The position numbers were made by a program, and so were the translations under genes. Below the pieces are notes generated by a model that saw nothing but the letters and a program-made list of their open reading frames with translations, searched no databases and was not told the DNA's origin. From contig NC_018748.1 in assembly GCF_000263195.1 (NCBI RefSeq), positions 806,001-870,000 on the forward strand: a DNA stretch of 64,000 bases. The letters are read 5' to 3'. Source of the DNA: Emticicia oligotrophica DSM 17448 (GTDB lineage Bacteria; Bacteroidota; Bacteroidia; Cytophagales; Spirosomataceae). Shown here one piece after another: positions 1-8,127 of this stretch (positions within the stretch are counted from its first letter, which is position 1; each line of letters begins with the position of its first letter).

Positions 1-1914
1 ATGGTGAGTAATTTAAGATTCAAGAACTTACGAACTTTTTCCTCAGCAATTAATTCAAATGGAAGAGTATTAACTGTTGATGACAATGGTTTACTTGTAT
101 TAGCTAAAGACTCAGTTGGCAATCAGACTCCATCTTATTGGAACTTTAATAATAATACTCTTTCAAATAATACTTCTGGTAAAGTAGTATTAAACGGTCC
201 GATTCAGCTAACAAATATAAAAGCTTCAAACTCTGCTTTCCGTCCATATGGAAAAGTTCTTACAGTTGATGACAACGGTAATCTTATTTTAGTACGCGAT
301 TCGGTCGCTACTTCAAGCAGTACAATTCCTGTAAGCACTTCTTCTTGGAGTATTAATGGGAATAACATTACCAATAATAATACTGGTACAGTATATATTA
401 ACAACGGTCTGAATTTATCAAAACTTAGTAGTAATAATACTGTAAACCTTACATCTCAGAAGTTTCTTACTGTAGATGCCAATGGTAACGTAGTTTTAGC
501 TAATATTCCATCAATGACCATTACTACTGGTACATCTGATTGGAACTTAGATGCCAATAATAACATCACCAATAAAAATTCTGGTGGCGTATATGTAGCA
601 AATGGTTTATGGGCTAAAAATGGTATTCGCGTACAGTCAGGAACCTTAGAAGTGAATGGTGGAATTCTCTTACCTCAACTTAAAGCGGCAAGTGCGGCAG
701 GAAGAGCATACGGTAAAGTACTTTCTGTTGATGATAATGGAAATGTAATTCTAGTTAAAGACTCTGTTGGAGTAGCGGGCTCGATAGCTTCACCTTGGAC
801 AAGCAACGGCAATGATATTATCAATTCAAATACAGGAAAAGCATTCATTAATAATGGTTTATCTGTGAAAAGTGGCATTAATATAGAGTCTGGAAATTTA
901 GTAACGAATGGTTCTGTTATTAATCGAAGTGGCTTAGTTCTTAATCAGCTAAAGTCGTCATTCCCAGCATCAAGACCTAATGGTAAAGTACTCTCAGTTG
1001 ATGAAAACGGAAATGTAATTTTAGTAAGAGACTCGGTATCTATATCAAATAATACAAATATCAGTACCCCTTCTTCTTGGAATATTAGTGGAGATAATAT
1101 CACCAATGCTAATGCAGGCTCGGTATCAATTAACAATAATTTGGTACTTTCTAAACTAAGTAGCAATAATACACCAACCATTACTACTCAGAAAGTACTT
1201 TCTGTTGATGCAAACGGCAGTGTAATTTTAGTAAACACCCCAACTACAACTAATACCAATACGTCTGCAGCACCTGAGCTTTGGAAAAGTAATGCTGATG
1301 GAGCTATCTATAACAGTAATCCACAAGTGTTGATTTCTGGCAGTACAGATGGCCTCAGCGGTTTACAATTCACAAAATTAAAAGCATCTTCTCCTGCGGG
1401 TAATAGATATGGTAAAGTGCTATCAGTTGACGACTTCGGTAATGTCATTCTTATCAATGATGGAATTAATGGCACTACTACAAATAATTCTACCCCTGGT
1501 GTAGGTTGGACATTGACAGACGGACGCTTACATAATTCAAATAATGGAAAAGTTGTGATCGGTACTGGTATAAATTCTTATCCAGGTGATTACCAACTCT
1601 ACGTAAAAGGTGGTATTTTGACTGAACGTTTGAGAGTAGCCGTTGCAAATTCTGACCGTTGGGCTGACCACGTATTTGAAAAAGGTTATGACCTTATGTC
1701 TTTACATGATGTTGAGAAATTTATCGACTATCATCATCACTTACCAAATGTACCTTCGGCAGAAGAAATGGAGAAAAATGGCTTAGATGTTCTTCAAACT
1801 AGTGCAAAATTAATTGAAAAGATAGAAGAGCTAACGCTTTACTTAATTAAAGCTAATAAGCAAATCGAAGCTTTAGAAAAGAAAGTAGAAAATCTTGAAA
1901 AAACACAAAAATAG
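1..1914 (+). CDS. Repetitive tail-fibre-like surface protein, 5' partial
   Basis: The protein is built from degenerate modules of about 65-90 residues. Each carries a GKVLSVDxNGNVIL-like motif, seen at residues 21, 84, 153, 238, 328, 397 and 471, separated by Asn/Thr/Ser-rich segments. The last 100 residues (from about 535) form a different domain: a VKGGILTERLRV segment, a SLHDVEKFIDYHHHLPNVPS stretch, and a terminal Leu/Glu/Lys coiled coil. That C-terminal arrangement is common in Bacteroidota tail-fibre or adhesin-like surface proteins. There is no signal peptide, and the first residues already align with a repeat, so the true start lies upstream of the window and the ATG at position 1 is probably internal. 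Function is inferred: a fibrous, probably oligomeric surface protein. No phage gene is adjacent. Confidence 0.7.
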   Translation: MVSNLRFKNLRTFSSAINSNGRVLTVDDNGLLVLAKDSVGNQTPSYWNFNNNTLSNNTSGKVVLNGPIQLTNIKASNSAFRPYGKVLTVDDNGNLILVRDSVATSSSTIPVSTSSWSINGNNITNNNTGTVYINNGLNLSKLSSNNTVNLTSQKFLTVDANGNVVLANIPSMTITTGTSDWNLDANNNITNKNSGGVYVANGLWAKNGIRVQSGTLEVNGGILLPQLKAASAAGRAYGKVLSVDDNGNVILVKDSVGVAGSIASPWTSNGNDIINSNTGKAFINNGLSVKSGINIESGNLVTNGSVINRSGLVLNQLKSSFPASRPNGKVLSVDENGNVILVRDSVSISNNTNISTPSSWNISGDNITNANAGSVSINNNLVLSKLSSNNTPTITTQKVLSVDANGSVILVNTPTTTNTNTSAAPELWKSNADGAIYNSNPQVLISGSTDGLSGLQFTKLKASSPAGNRYGKVLSVDDFGNVILINDGINGTTTNNSTPGVGWTLTDGRLHNSNNGKVVIGTGINSYPGDYQLYVKGGILTERLRVAVANSDRWADHVFEKGYDLMSLHDVEKFIDYHHHLPNVPSAEEMEKNGLDVLQTSAKLIEKIEELTLYLIKANKQIEALEKKVENLEKTQK

Positions 1915-2122
1915 AGCAGTTGGAATTTTAAAAAGAACTATACTTCTTGAAAGTTATGCTCAGATTTAAATTACAATTACAGTCGTGTTTTGAAGTTTTA
2001 ATTAAAAATCTGTTCTAAAACATTGAAAATATGGCATAATGATTGTAATTAAAATACTAAAAATAATACAACAACCAGAAACATTACAATAATATTGATT
2101 TTTATGGGTTAGGGTTTATTTT

Positions 2123-2157
2123 AAACGCCATGGCACAAGATTGTCATGGCGTTTTTG
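2123..2157 (+). terminator. Hairpin terminator
   Basis: Ten-base-pair stem (AAACGCCATG / CATGGCGTTT, 2123-2132 and 2145-2154) followed by a T-rich tail. It lies about 210 nt after the surface-protein stop and just before the thioesterase gene. Confidence 0.7.
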
Positions 2158-2209
2158 TTTTATTTCAAATCTAAACTATCTTTACCACTCATAAATATTA
2201 GGCTCTCTA

Positions 2210-2764
2210 ATGCAAAAATCAAAACCTGTATCTTACTCCCGAACTACAATTACAGAATTAATGATTCCCTCCTATGCCAATTTTGGTGGAAAAATTCACG
2301 GAGGAATCCTACTTTCTTTAATGGATAAAGTAGCCTATGCTTGTGCTTCAAAACACGCAGGAACTTATGTAGTAACTGTAACGGTAGATGGTGTCAATTT
2401 CCTTCAACCAATCGAGGTAGGTGAATTACTTTCTCTTCATGCTTCAATTAATTACGTGGGGCGTAGTTCAATGGTGATTGGCATTCGAGTGATTTCAGAA
2501 AATGTAAAAACTGGCGAACAAAAGCATACCAATACCTCATATTTCACGATGGTTGCAAAAGACGATAACGGAAAACCAACGGAAGTTCCTCTACTCGAAC
2601 TCGAAACTCAAGATGATGTGCGTAGATGCCTTGAGGCCATTAAACGGAAACAACTAAAAGAAGCTTACAGAGATGATTTTGATAATGAAAAATCTTTACT
2701 TCACTTAGAAGAAAACGCCTATTTACTTGAAAATGAGCGAGTTATTAATAAATGCCAACAATAG
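2210..2764 (+). CDS. Hotdog-fold acyl-CoA thioesterase
   Basis: This 184-residue protein has the hallmarks of the YciA/ACOT group of hotdog thioesterases: N24, the H30-G31-G32 turn, and D39 at the start of the long hotdog helix, followed by a TVTVDGVNFLQPIEVGE strand region. Such enzymes hydrolyse acyl-CoA to free acid and CoA in the cytoplasm. The hotdog core covers about residues 10-135; the acidic, helical C-terminal 50 residues are an extension. The ATG at 2210 gives the family's expected N-terminus. The PAP2 phosphatase gene follows 34 bp downstream on the same strand, so the two may be cotranscribed. The acyl chain preferred cannot be read from the sequence. Confidence 0.85.
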   Translation: MQKSKPVSYSRTTITELMIPSYANFGGKIHGGILLSLMDKVAYACASKHAGTYVVTVTVDGVNFLQPIEVGELLSLHASINYVGRSSMVIGIRVISENVKTGEQKHTNTSYFTMVAKDDNGKPTEVPLLELETQDDVRRCLEAIKRKQLKEAYRDDFDNEKSLLHLEENAYLLENERVINKCQQ

Positions 2765-2798
2765 ATAAGTCATTTTTTTATTCAAAAGTTTTTAATTC

Positions 2799-3392
2799 AT
2801 GCCTAGCCATTTATTCCGAACACTCCTATTTGTATTCATTAGTTTTCAGCTATCAGCCCAAAATTTTGATATTGACATCTTGAAAAATATCAATCAAAAT
2901 CGTAATACAAACTTCGATAAACCACTCAACTTAATTAGCAAATCGGTATATCCACTTAGTGTAGCTTTACCCATTAGCCTTTTGGGTACAGGATTTATCA
3001 CCAAAGATAAAAACCTTCAACGTCAAGGCATTACTTCACTAGCATCTTTGGCCATTTCGATGGGAACTACTTATACTCTAAAAAAGATAATCAATCGAAA
3101 TCGTCCGTACATAACCTATCCTACACTCATTCAGCCTTATTACATAGAAAACGACCCCGCCTTTCCATCAGGCCATACAACTGCTGCATTTTCAACGGCT
3201 ACTTCGCTTAGTCTGACATTCAAAAAATGGTATGTTGTTGTACCTGCCTACACATGGGCGGGAGCAGTGGCTTATTCTCGCTTGCATTTGGGCGTACATT
3301 ATCCAAGCGATGTTTTGGCTGGTGCTGCTATTGGAGCTGGCTCGGCTTGGCTTTGTTATAAGGCCAATCGTTGGCTACAGAGAAAAAAATAA
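2799..3392 (+). CDS. PAP2 family phosphatase (secreted or membrane)
   Basis: All three phosphatase motifs of the PAP2/acid phosphatase family are present: K96...R102-P103, PSGH at 123-126, and SR at 160-161 with H167 (SRLHLGVHYPSD). A hydrophobic N-terminus ending FQLSA-QN looks like a signal peptide, and there are further hydrophobic segments. The family removes phosphate from lipid phosphates such as phosphatidate or undecaprenyl pyrophosphate, or from soluble esters, on the periplasmic side. At 197 residues it is a compact lipid-phosphatase type, unlike the larger haloperoxidase-like PAP2 proteins at 20-30 kb. The substrate is unknown. Confidence 0.85.
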   Translation: MPSHLFRTLLFVFISFQLSAQNFDIDILKNINQNRNTNFDKPLNLISKSVYPLSVALPISLLGTGFITKDKNLQRQGITSLASLAISMGTTYTLKKIINRNRPYITYPTLIQPYYIENDPAFPSGHTTAAFSTATSLSLTFKKWYVVVPAYTWAGAVAYSRLHLGVHYPSDVLAGAAIGAGSAWLCYKANRWLQRKK

Positions 3393-3449
3393 ACCTTTCG
3401 GAAGATTACTGGTTAAACATATAACATTTGACCAAAAATCTTTTAATCA

Positions 3450-4406
3450 TTGAAAAACTCTTGTATCATCATCGGTGCGGGTCTATCGGGTTTAGTAGCT
3501 GCACACGAGTTAGTCAAAAATAACTGGGAAGTATTAGTACTCGACAAAGGACGTGGCGTTGGCGGACGCTTAGCCACTCGAAGAGCAGCAGAAGCTAAAT
3601 TTGACCATGGGGCTCAGTATTTTTCAACCAAAACACCTGATTTCCAATCTTTTGCCGAAAATCTGATTCAAAAACAAATTGCTAAAGAATGGCAACTTCA
3701 AGAAGGCAGTGCTAATTTTAGGCATGCTCGCCTTATCGGAATCCAAGGAATGAGCAGTATCGCAAAATTCTTGGCTGAAGGCTTGTCAATCAAACTCAGT
3801 GAAAAAGTAATTCATATTGAAGAAACAAATAATGGCTTTTCAGTAAAAACTGAAGCAGGAAACTCATTTGAGGCAAAAGCCATTATCTGTACAGCCCCCG
3901 CCCCACAGGCAATTGAATTGATGACTAATAGTCATTTGAATTTTCCTGAAATTGCTCAATTACAGCAAATCAAATATCATCCATGTATTGCCGTGATGGC
4001 AAATTTGAAAGAAGCTAGCAATATTCCTCAACCGGGTGGAATAGCTTTTGAAAATGGCCCGATAGCTTGGATTGCTGATAATTATCAAAAAGGTATCTCT
4101 CCTGCCTATGCTATTACGCTTCATGCAAGTCCAGCTTTCAGTTCAGCCCATTTTGATGATGATTTAATGGAAGTTGGAAAAAATTTACTTAAGGAAGTAG
4201 AAAATCTAATTCCAAGCGATTCGATTGATTCGTATCAAGTTCACCGCTGGCGATATAGTTTAGCCTACGAACGTTTAGACGAAAACTACCTGAGAGCTTT
4301 CACGGAATCACCTCTCATTTTTGCAGGAGATGGTTTTGGCATTGGAAGTATTGAAGGAGCATATCTCTCAGGAAAAAGTGCGGCACAAGATTTAATCAAA
4401 ACCTAA
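3450..4406 (+). CDS. Renalase-like FAD/NAD(P)-binding oxidoreductase
   Basis: The N-terminus is a Rossmann dinucleotide-binding motif (GAGLSG at 9-14), followed by DKGRGVGGRLATRR (32-45), the signature of renalase-like and amine-oxidase-like flavoproteins that bind FAD. The C-terminal FAD contact is PLIFAGDGFGIGSIEGA. Length (318 residues) fits the renalase-like family rather than the larger monoamine oxidases. The start codon is TTG at 3450, chosen because the beta-alpha-beta fold begins immediately after it. The family is thought to oxidise reduced nicotinamide isomers or related small molecules; the substrate here is not established. A strong terminator follows. Confidence 0.8.
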   Translation: MKNSCIIIGAGLSGLVAAHELVKNNWEVLVLDKGRGVGGRLATRRAAEAKFDHGAQYFSTKTPDFQSFAENLIQKQIAKEWQLQEGSANFRHARLIGIQGMSSIAKFLAEGLSIKLSEKVIHIEETNNGFSVKTEAGNSFEAKAIICTAPAPQAIELMTNSHLNFPEIAQLQQIKYHPCIAVMANLKEASNIPQPGGIAFENGPIAWIADNYQKGISPAYAITLHASPAFSSAHFDDDLMEVGKNLLKEVENLIPSDSIDSYQVHRWRYSLAYERLDENYLRAFTESPLIFAGDGFGIGSIEGAYLSGKSAAQDLIKT

Positions 4407-4426
4407 CTATAATAACAATTATTCAC

Positions 4427-4468
4427 AAAGCTTCTAAAAGAGAGTTCTTTTAGAAGCTTTTCTTTTAT
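4427..4468 (+). terminator. Hairpin terminator
   Basis: Perfect 14-bp stem (4427-4440 with 4447-4460) with a 6-nt loop, then TCTTTTAT. It closes the thioesterase/PAP2/flavoprotein unit. Confidence 0.85.
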
Positions 4469-4484
4469 AGATTCCCTCGATATG

Positions 4485-4513
4485 CCGTGGTACGACTTAG
4501 AGTCGAACCACGG
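4485..4513. repeat. Extra-long intergenic hairpin
   Basis: CCGTGGT-A-CGACT / AGTCG-A-ACCACGG forms a 12-bp stem with one internal A-A mismatch and a 3-nt loop. It lies just downstream of an already sufficient terminator and has no T tract, so it is probably not a second terminator. It may be a dispersed palindromic element. Confidence 0.5.
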
Positions 4514-4649
4514 TTTATAACCTATTCAATTAAAAAAGTTTTTTCAAAAACCATAACCTATTGACTATCAGCAAAATAATTTCAAGTTTGTATTTACATT
4601 CTCAAGAGTTTTAGTTTATATTTACTTAATTTCTTTAAACGCTTGAGCC

Positions 4650-5912
4650 ATGTCTAATAGATTCTTACCTCTGTTATTGCTCTTGTTTGTGGGGCGAAGT
4701 TTTGCCAACTCCATTCTGATTCCGATGGATGATGCTCAAAGCAATCATCTGAAAGCCTACGGAATTGCTTACATGACCCTAAAAAACAATACCGAAATCG
4801 ACTGGCTACTTAATTTTCGAGGCGGTAGTTTTTTGGCTCCTTACTCTTCAAATCTACAAAAAGAGTGTTTGGTAAGAGGGGTTTCATTTGAAGTTATTTC
4901 AGACGCAGAAGTACAGCAACTAAAACAGCAAATTGCCAATCCTGATGTAAATATGGAGACGATGCGGCTACATAAAGCAGCTCGCATTGCGGTTTATTCT
5001 CCTTCAAAAATCAGTACTTCTTCTTTTGAAGATACTGATGCAGTTCTATTAGTTTTAAAATATGCTGAAATACCATTCGAGGTTGTTTATGATGAAGAAA
5101 TCTTGCGAGGAGACCTTAATAAATACGATTGGCTACACTTGCACCACGAAGATTTTACTGGCCAATTTGGGAAAAATATGCGTCGAATGAGCTATAAAGA
5201 TATGAAAGCTCAAGAAGAAATTGCTCAACGACTGAAGTATAATAAAATTTCGACATTGAAACTCGACGTTGCAAAAACTATCAAAGCTTATTGCATGGGA
5301 GGTGGTTTTTTATTTGCGATGTGTTCGGGAGCAGAAACACTTGATATTGCCCTTTCGGCCGAAGGGGTTGATATTGTGAGTAGTAGATTCGATGGTGATA
5401 ACATTGATAATAATGCCCAAGCTAAACTCGATTTCAGTAAAACAATAGCTTTTGAAGATTTTATACTTTATCTGAGCGATAGTGAAGGTTATGGTTATAA
5501 CTCAATGTCATTCTCTGATATTAACGCTTCAAATGGGAGATTTGACGAAGAAATTAATAGTTATTTTAATCTTTTCGATTTTTCGGCTAAATGGGATTTT
5601 ATTCCTGCCATGCTCGTACAAAACCATGAACATTTAATTCGGGAATTCATGGGACAAACCACTGCTTTTAATAAAAAAACGGTTAAATCTAATGTTTTAG
5701 TGATGGGAGACAGTAAAGAATCTGACCGATATATGTACGGTGAACTAGGACTTGGCCAGTGGGTTTTCTACGGTGGCCACGACCCCGAAGGCCGGAGAGG
5801 TTTTCATAGAACTCCCACTGATTTGAATCTTTTTCCACATTCACCGGGTTATCGGCTTATTTTGAATAATGTGCTTTTTCCTTCTGCCAAAAAGAAGAAA
5901 AGAAAGACTTGA
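4650..5912 (+). CDS. Secreted conserved protein, amidotransferase-like fold possible
   Basis: I do not recognise a confident family. The 420-residue protein has a signal peptide (hydrophobic residues 5-14, cleavage near FAN-S). It contains a GGGFLFAMCSGAETLD segment with C225 in a position resembling the nucleophile elbow of class I glutamine-amidotransferase-like folds. Related Bacteroidota proteins have, as I recall, been labelled asparagine synthetase B, but no synthetase or glutaminase domain of that enzyme is visible, so I would not transfer that name. Conserved-looking aromatic and His-rich stretches (WLHLHHEDFTGQFG, WVFYGGHDPEGRRGFHRTP) suggest a folded periplasmic enzyme or binding protein. 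It ends in a basic KKKKRK tail and stands alone between terminator-bounded units. Confidence 0.55.
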   Translation: MSNRFLPLLLLLFVGRSFANSILIPMDDAQSNHLKAYGIAYMTLKNNTEIDWLLNFRGGSFLAPYSSNLQKECLVRGVSFEVISDAEVQQLKQQIANPDVNMETMRLHKAARIAVYSPSKISTSSFEDTDAVLLVLKYAEIPFEVVYDEEILRGDLNKYDWLHLHHEDFTGQFGKNMRRMSYKDMKAQEEIAQRLKYNKISTLKLDVAKTIKAYCMGGGFLFAMCSGAETLDIALSAEGVDIVSSRFDGDNIDNNAQAKLDFSKTIAFEDFILYLSDSEGYGYNSMSFSDINASNGRFDEEINSYFNLFDFSAKWDFIPAMLVQNHEHLIREFMGQTTAFNKKTVKSNVLVMGDSKESDRYMYGELGLGQWVFYGGHDPEGRRGFHRTPTDLNLFPHSPGYRLILNNVLFPSAKKKKRKT

Positions 5913-5919
5913 TTTTAGC

Positions 5920-6939
5920 TTACAATGACAAGATTTCTTCCCAAACATTTTTCAACACTGGGATTCCGCTAGCGGTATTTTTTTCTCTCGTATTCAATAC
6001 ACGTTCACCCGGAAAAGTTATCTTTTTTTCCTCTGAAATTGGATTTGATTGGTGATAATCTTCGATTATTCGCTCAACAGCTGCTGTTATGGCGGAGTGA
6101 TTACCTAATTTTTTCACGTCAATAGCAATATATACTTGTGAAAGACGATACTCAACTTCCTCTTTCGAAATTTCGTGCGTAGATAAACCGCCCGACAATA
6201 CCGCTGAAAGAATATCTAAAAGTAATGAAAGTCCCGCTCCTTTCCAATAACCTACTGGCATCGACCGCCAAGATTTCAGAATCGCATTTGGGTCATCCGT
6301 CAGATTTCCTTCTACATCATAACCACCAATAACCGATAGTTTTTCACCTTTCATAGCAGCTAATTCCATCGCTCCAAACGAATACTGCGACATAGCCATA
6401 TCAAGCACAATCGCCTCATTTTCAAAAGGTAAAGCCATAACCAAAGGATTATTTCCGAGCTTTGCATCAGTTGCCCCCCACGCCGGCATATTGGCAATAG
6501 TATTTGTCCAACCAATAAATACAAAACCCGCCTTTGCTGCCTGCCAACCATAGGTTCCGCCCCTCATCCAGTGATTAGTATTGGCCAAACCTACGCAGCC
6601 AATGCCGTTTTCTGCGGCCAAACTCATCGCCCTTTCTGTTGCATGAATAGCGTTTAAAGGCCCAGGCCCTAAATTTCCATCCCATTGCTCAATCGCTCCA
6701 AATTTCGAAACTAAGCTTGGTTCAGCATCAGGTTTTACAAAGCCTCCTTGCAAATATTTGATAAATCTTGGAAAACGATTTACCCCATGCGTATAGATAC
6801 CATCAAGGCTATTTATAGTAAAAATATCGGCACAAGTTTCGGCCTTTTTCTCTTCCAAACCATGCTTCAAAAGTATTTTCTTAAAAGTTTGAAACATCTC
6901 GTTTTTAGTTATCACAAGGGTATTGTTTTCGGCAGACAT
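5920..6939 (-). CDS. yiaK: 2,3-diketo-L-gulonate reductase (YiaK/DlgD type)
   Basis: The sequence matches the malate/L-lactate dehydrogenase (LDH2) superfamily and, in detail, E. coli YiaK: YTHGVNRFPRFI around H51 (the catalytic His in the family), AIEQWDGNLGPG, NTNHWMRGGTYGWQAA, and MPVGYWKGAGLSLLLD. YiaK reduces 2,3-diketo-L-gulonate to 3-keto-L-gulonate with NADH in the cytoplasm. Length (339 residues) is normal. It is convergent with the preceding secreted-protein gene, 7 bp apart. No other ascorbate or gulonate pathway genes are in the window, so the physiological substrate may differ from that of E. coli. Confidence 0.85.
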   Translation of the reverse strand: MSAENNTLVITKNEMFQTFKKILLKHGLEEKKAETCADIFTINSLDGIYTHGVNRFPRFIKYLQGGFVKPDAEPSLVSKFGAIEQWDGNLGPGPLNAIHATERAMSLAAENGIGCVGLANTNHWMRGGTYGWQAAKAGFVFIGWTNTIANMPAWGATDAKLGNNPLVMALPFENEAIVLDMAMSQYSFGAMELAAMKGEKLSVIGGYDVEGNLTDDPNAILKSWRSMPVGYWKGAGLSLLLDILSAVLSGGLSTHEISKEEVEYRLSQVYIAIDVKKLGNHSAITAAVERIIEDYHQSNPISEEKKITFPGERVLNTREKNTASGIPVLKNVWEEILSL

Positions 6940-7229
6940 GCGTGTTTTCTTCTGATGGTTATGAGTAAAATAAATACACTCGCAAGGTAAGAAAAAAGCA
7001 GAATAATCGGGGCAAGTTCTTGTCTATTTCAAACTTTTTTTTCCATTCACAAAAGTCTTTTTTTATAATAAACACAGATTCATTAATACATAAAATACTA
7101 ATAATCAATTATTTATAAAATATTACATAAAGATACAAATCCAAATTCACTTTCTTTCCGTTAGTAAAGTCAACAAATAACAAATGTAAAACTATAAAAC
7201 CAAGCGGAGTTCCGCATACAATTAAAACA

Positions 7230-7778
7230 ATGAAAAAAATCGTATTAGTACTCGCTACAGCTTTCATTTCATTAAGCTCATTTGCACAAAACGAAAAGAC
7301 AGTAATGGTAGGTGGAGCAGCGATGTATCCATCAAAAAACATTATTGCAAATGCAGTTAATTCTAAAGACCACACAACACTTGTGGCCGCAGTAAAAGCA
7401 GCAGATTTGGTAGAAACTTTGCAAGGAACTGGTCCATTTACGGTTTTCGCCCCAACCAATTCAGCTTTCGATAAACTTCCGATGGGAACGGTTGAAACTT
7501 TGGTAAAACCAGAAAACAAAGCTACACTTACAAAGATTCTTACTTATCATGTTGTAGCTGGGAAATTAAACGCTTCGGATATTGCAGCAAAAATTAAAGC
7601 AGGTAATGGAATGGCTACCTTAGTAACGGTAGAAGGTGGTACGCTAAAAGCCATGATGAAGGGTAAAAAGTTGGTATTAACCGACGAAAAAGGTGGGATG
7701 TCAACTGTAACAATTGCTGACGTAAATCAAAGCAATGGCGTAATTCATGTGATTGATACCCTTGTGATGCCTAAATAA
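7230..7778 (+). CDS. Secreted fasciclin (FAS1) domain protein
   Basis: A signal peptide (residues 1-19, SSFAQ) precedes a single fasciclin domain spanning about residues 45-182. The two conserved FAS1 motifs are visible: FTVFAPTNSAFDKLP (H1) and GVIHVIDTLVMP (H2), with the YH motif in LTYHVVAGK. Such proteins are extracellular or periplasmic and are associated with adhesion, though bacterial roles are mostly unproven. It is monocistronic, with 290 bp of AT-rich DNA upstream and a bidirectional terminator downstream. Confidence 0.9.
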   Translation: MKKIVLVLATAFISLSSFAQNEKTVMVGGAAMYPSKNIIANAVNSKDHTTLVAAVKAADLVETLQGTGPFTVFAPTNSAFDKLPMGTVETLVKPENKATLTKILTYHVVAGKLNASDIAAKIKAGNGMATLVTVEGGTLKAMMKGKKLVLTDEKGGMSTVTIADVNQSNGVIHVIDTLVMPK

Positions 7779-7816
7779 TTGATTTTCAAAATCTTTTATG
7801 CATTATTTTAATTAAG

Positions 7817-7856
7817 AAAGGCTCATCTTTCCTTTAAATTGGATAGATGAGCCTTT
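7817..7856. terminator. Bidirectional hairpin terminator
   Basis: Perfect 12-bp stem (AAAGGCTCATCT at 7817-7828 with AGATGAGCCTTT at 7845-7856) lies between the convergent fasciclin and small-protein genes. Confidence 0.85.
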
Positions 7857-7863
7857 ACTAATT

Positions 7864-8103
7864 TTAAAACGCAATTGAAGCATTCATCGAAACTGGTTCT
7901 TTTGAGTTTTCAAGATATTTACGAGCTTCGTATAAATCTTTTTGTAATTGCTTTATTCGATTCTCTCGCATCTTTATATCCTCTTCACTATCTTCTTTCG
8001 TGATGAGATTTTCTTGAAACTTAATTTTAGCATGAATTAGATTTGTTACTAAATCAGTGGCTTCTTTTTTGCCAAAATTTCCTTGAATGAGATTGATATT
8101 CAT
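7864..8103 (-). CDS. Small charged helical protein downstream of icd
   Basis: A 79-residue protein of unknown function. The start chosen is the ATG at 8103 (MNINLIQGNF); the frame stays open to a TTG at 8127, but that is a weaker start. The sequence is highly charged and predicted helical: acidic and Lys-rich between residues 30 and 70, likely coiled coil (RENRIKQLQKDLYEARKYLE). It begins 24 bp after the isocitrate dehydrogenase stop on the same strand and is followed by a terminator, so it is probably the second gene of an icd transcript. No enzymatic motif or signal peptide is present. Confidence 0.65.
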   Translation of the reverse strand: MNINLIQGNFGKKEATDLVTNLIHAKIKFQENLITKEDSEEDIKMRENRIKQLQKDLYEARKYLENSKEPVSMNASIAF

Positions 8104-8127
8104 TTGTTTGTTATTTTTAGCGTTCAA

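Noticed and set aside
1-1914. Prophage remnant indicated by the tail-fibre-like protein
   Set aside because: Neighbouring genes are ordinary chromosomal genes; no capsid, tail, integrase or terminase sequence is seen.
2799-3392. Fourth vanadium haloperoxidase
   Set aside because: At 197 residues, with the lipid-phosphatase motif spacing, it is better explained as an ordinary PAP2 phosphatase.
4650-5912. Asparagine synthetase B
   Set aside because: No glutaminase N-terminal Cys or ATP-pyrophosphatase motif is visible, and the protein is exported.
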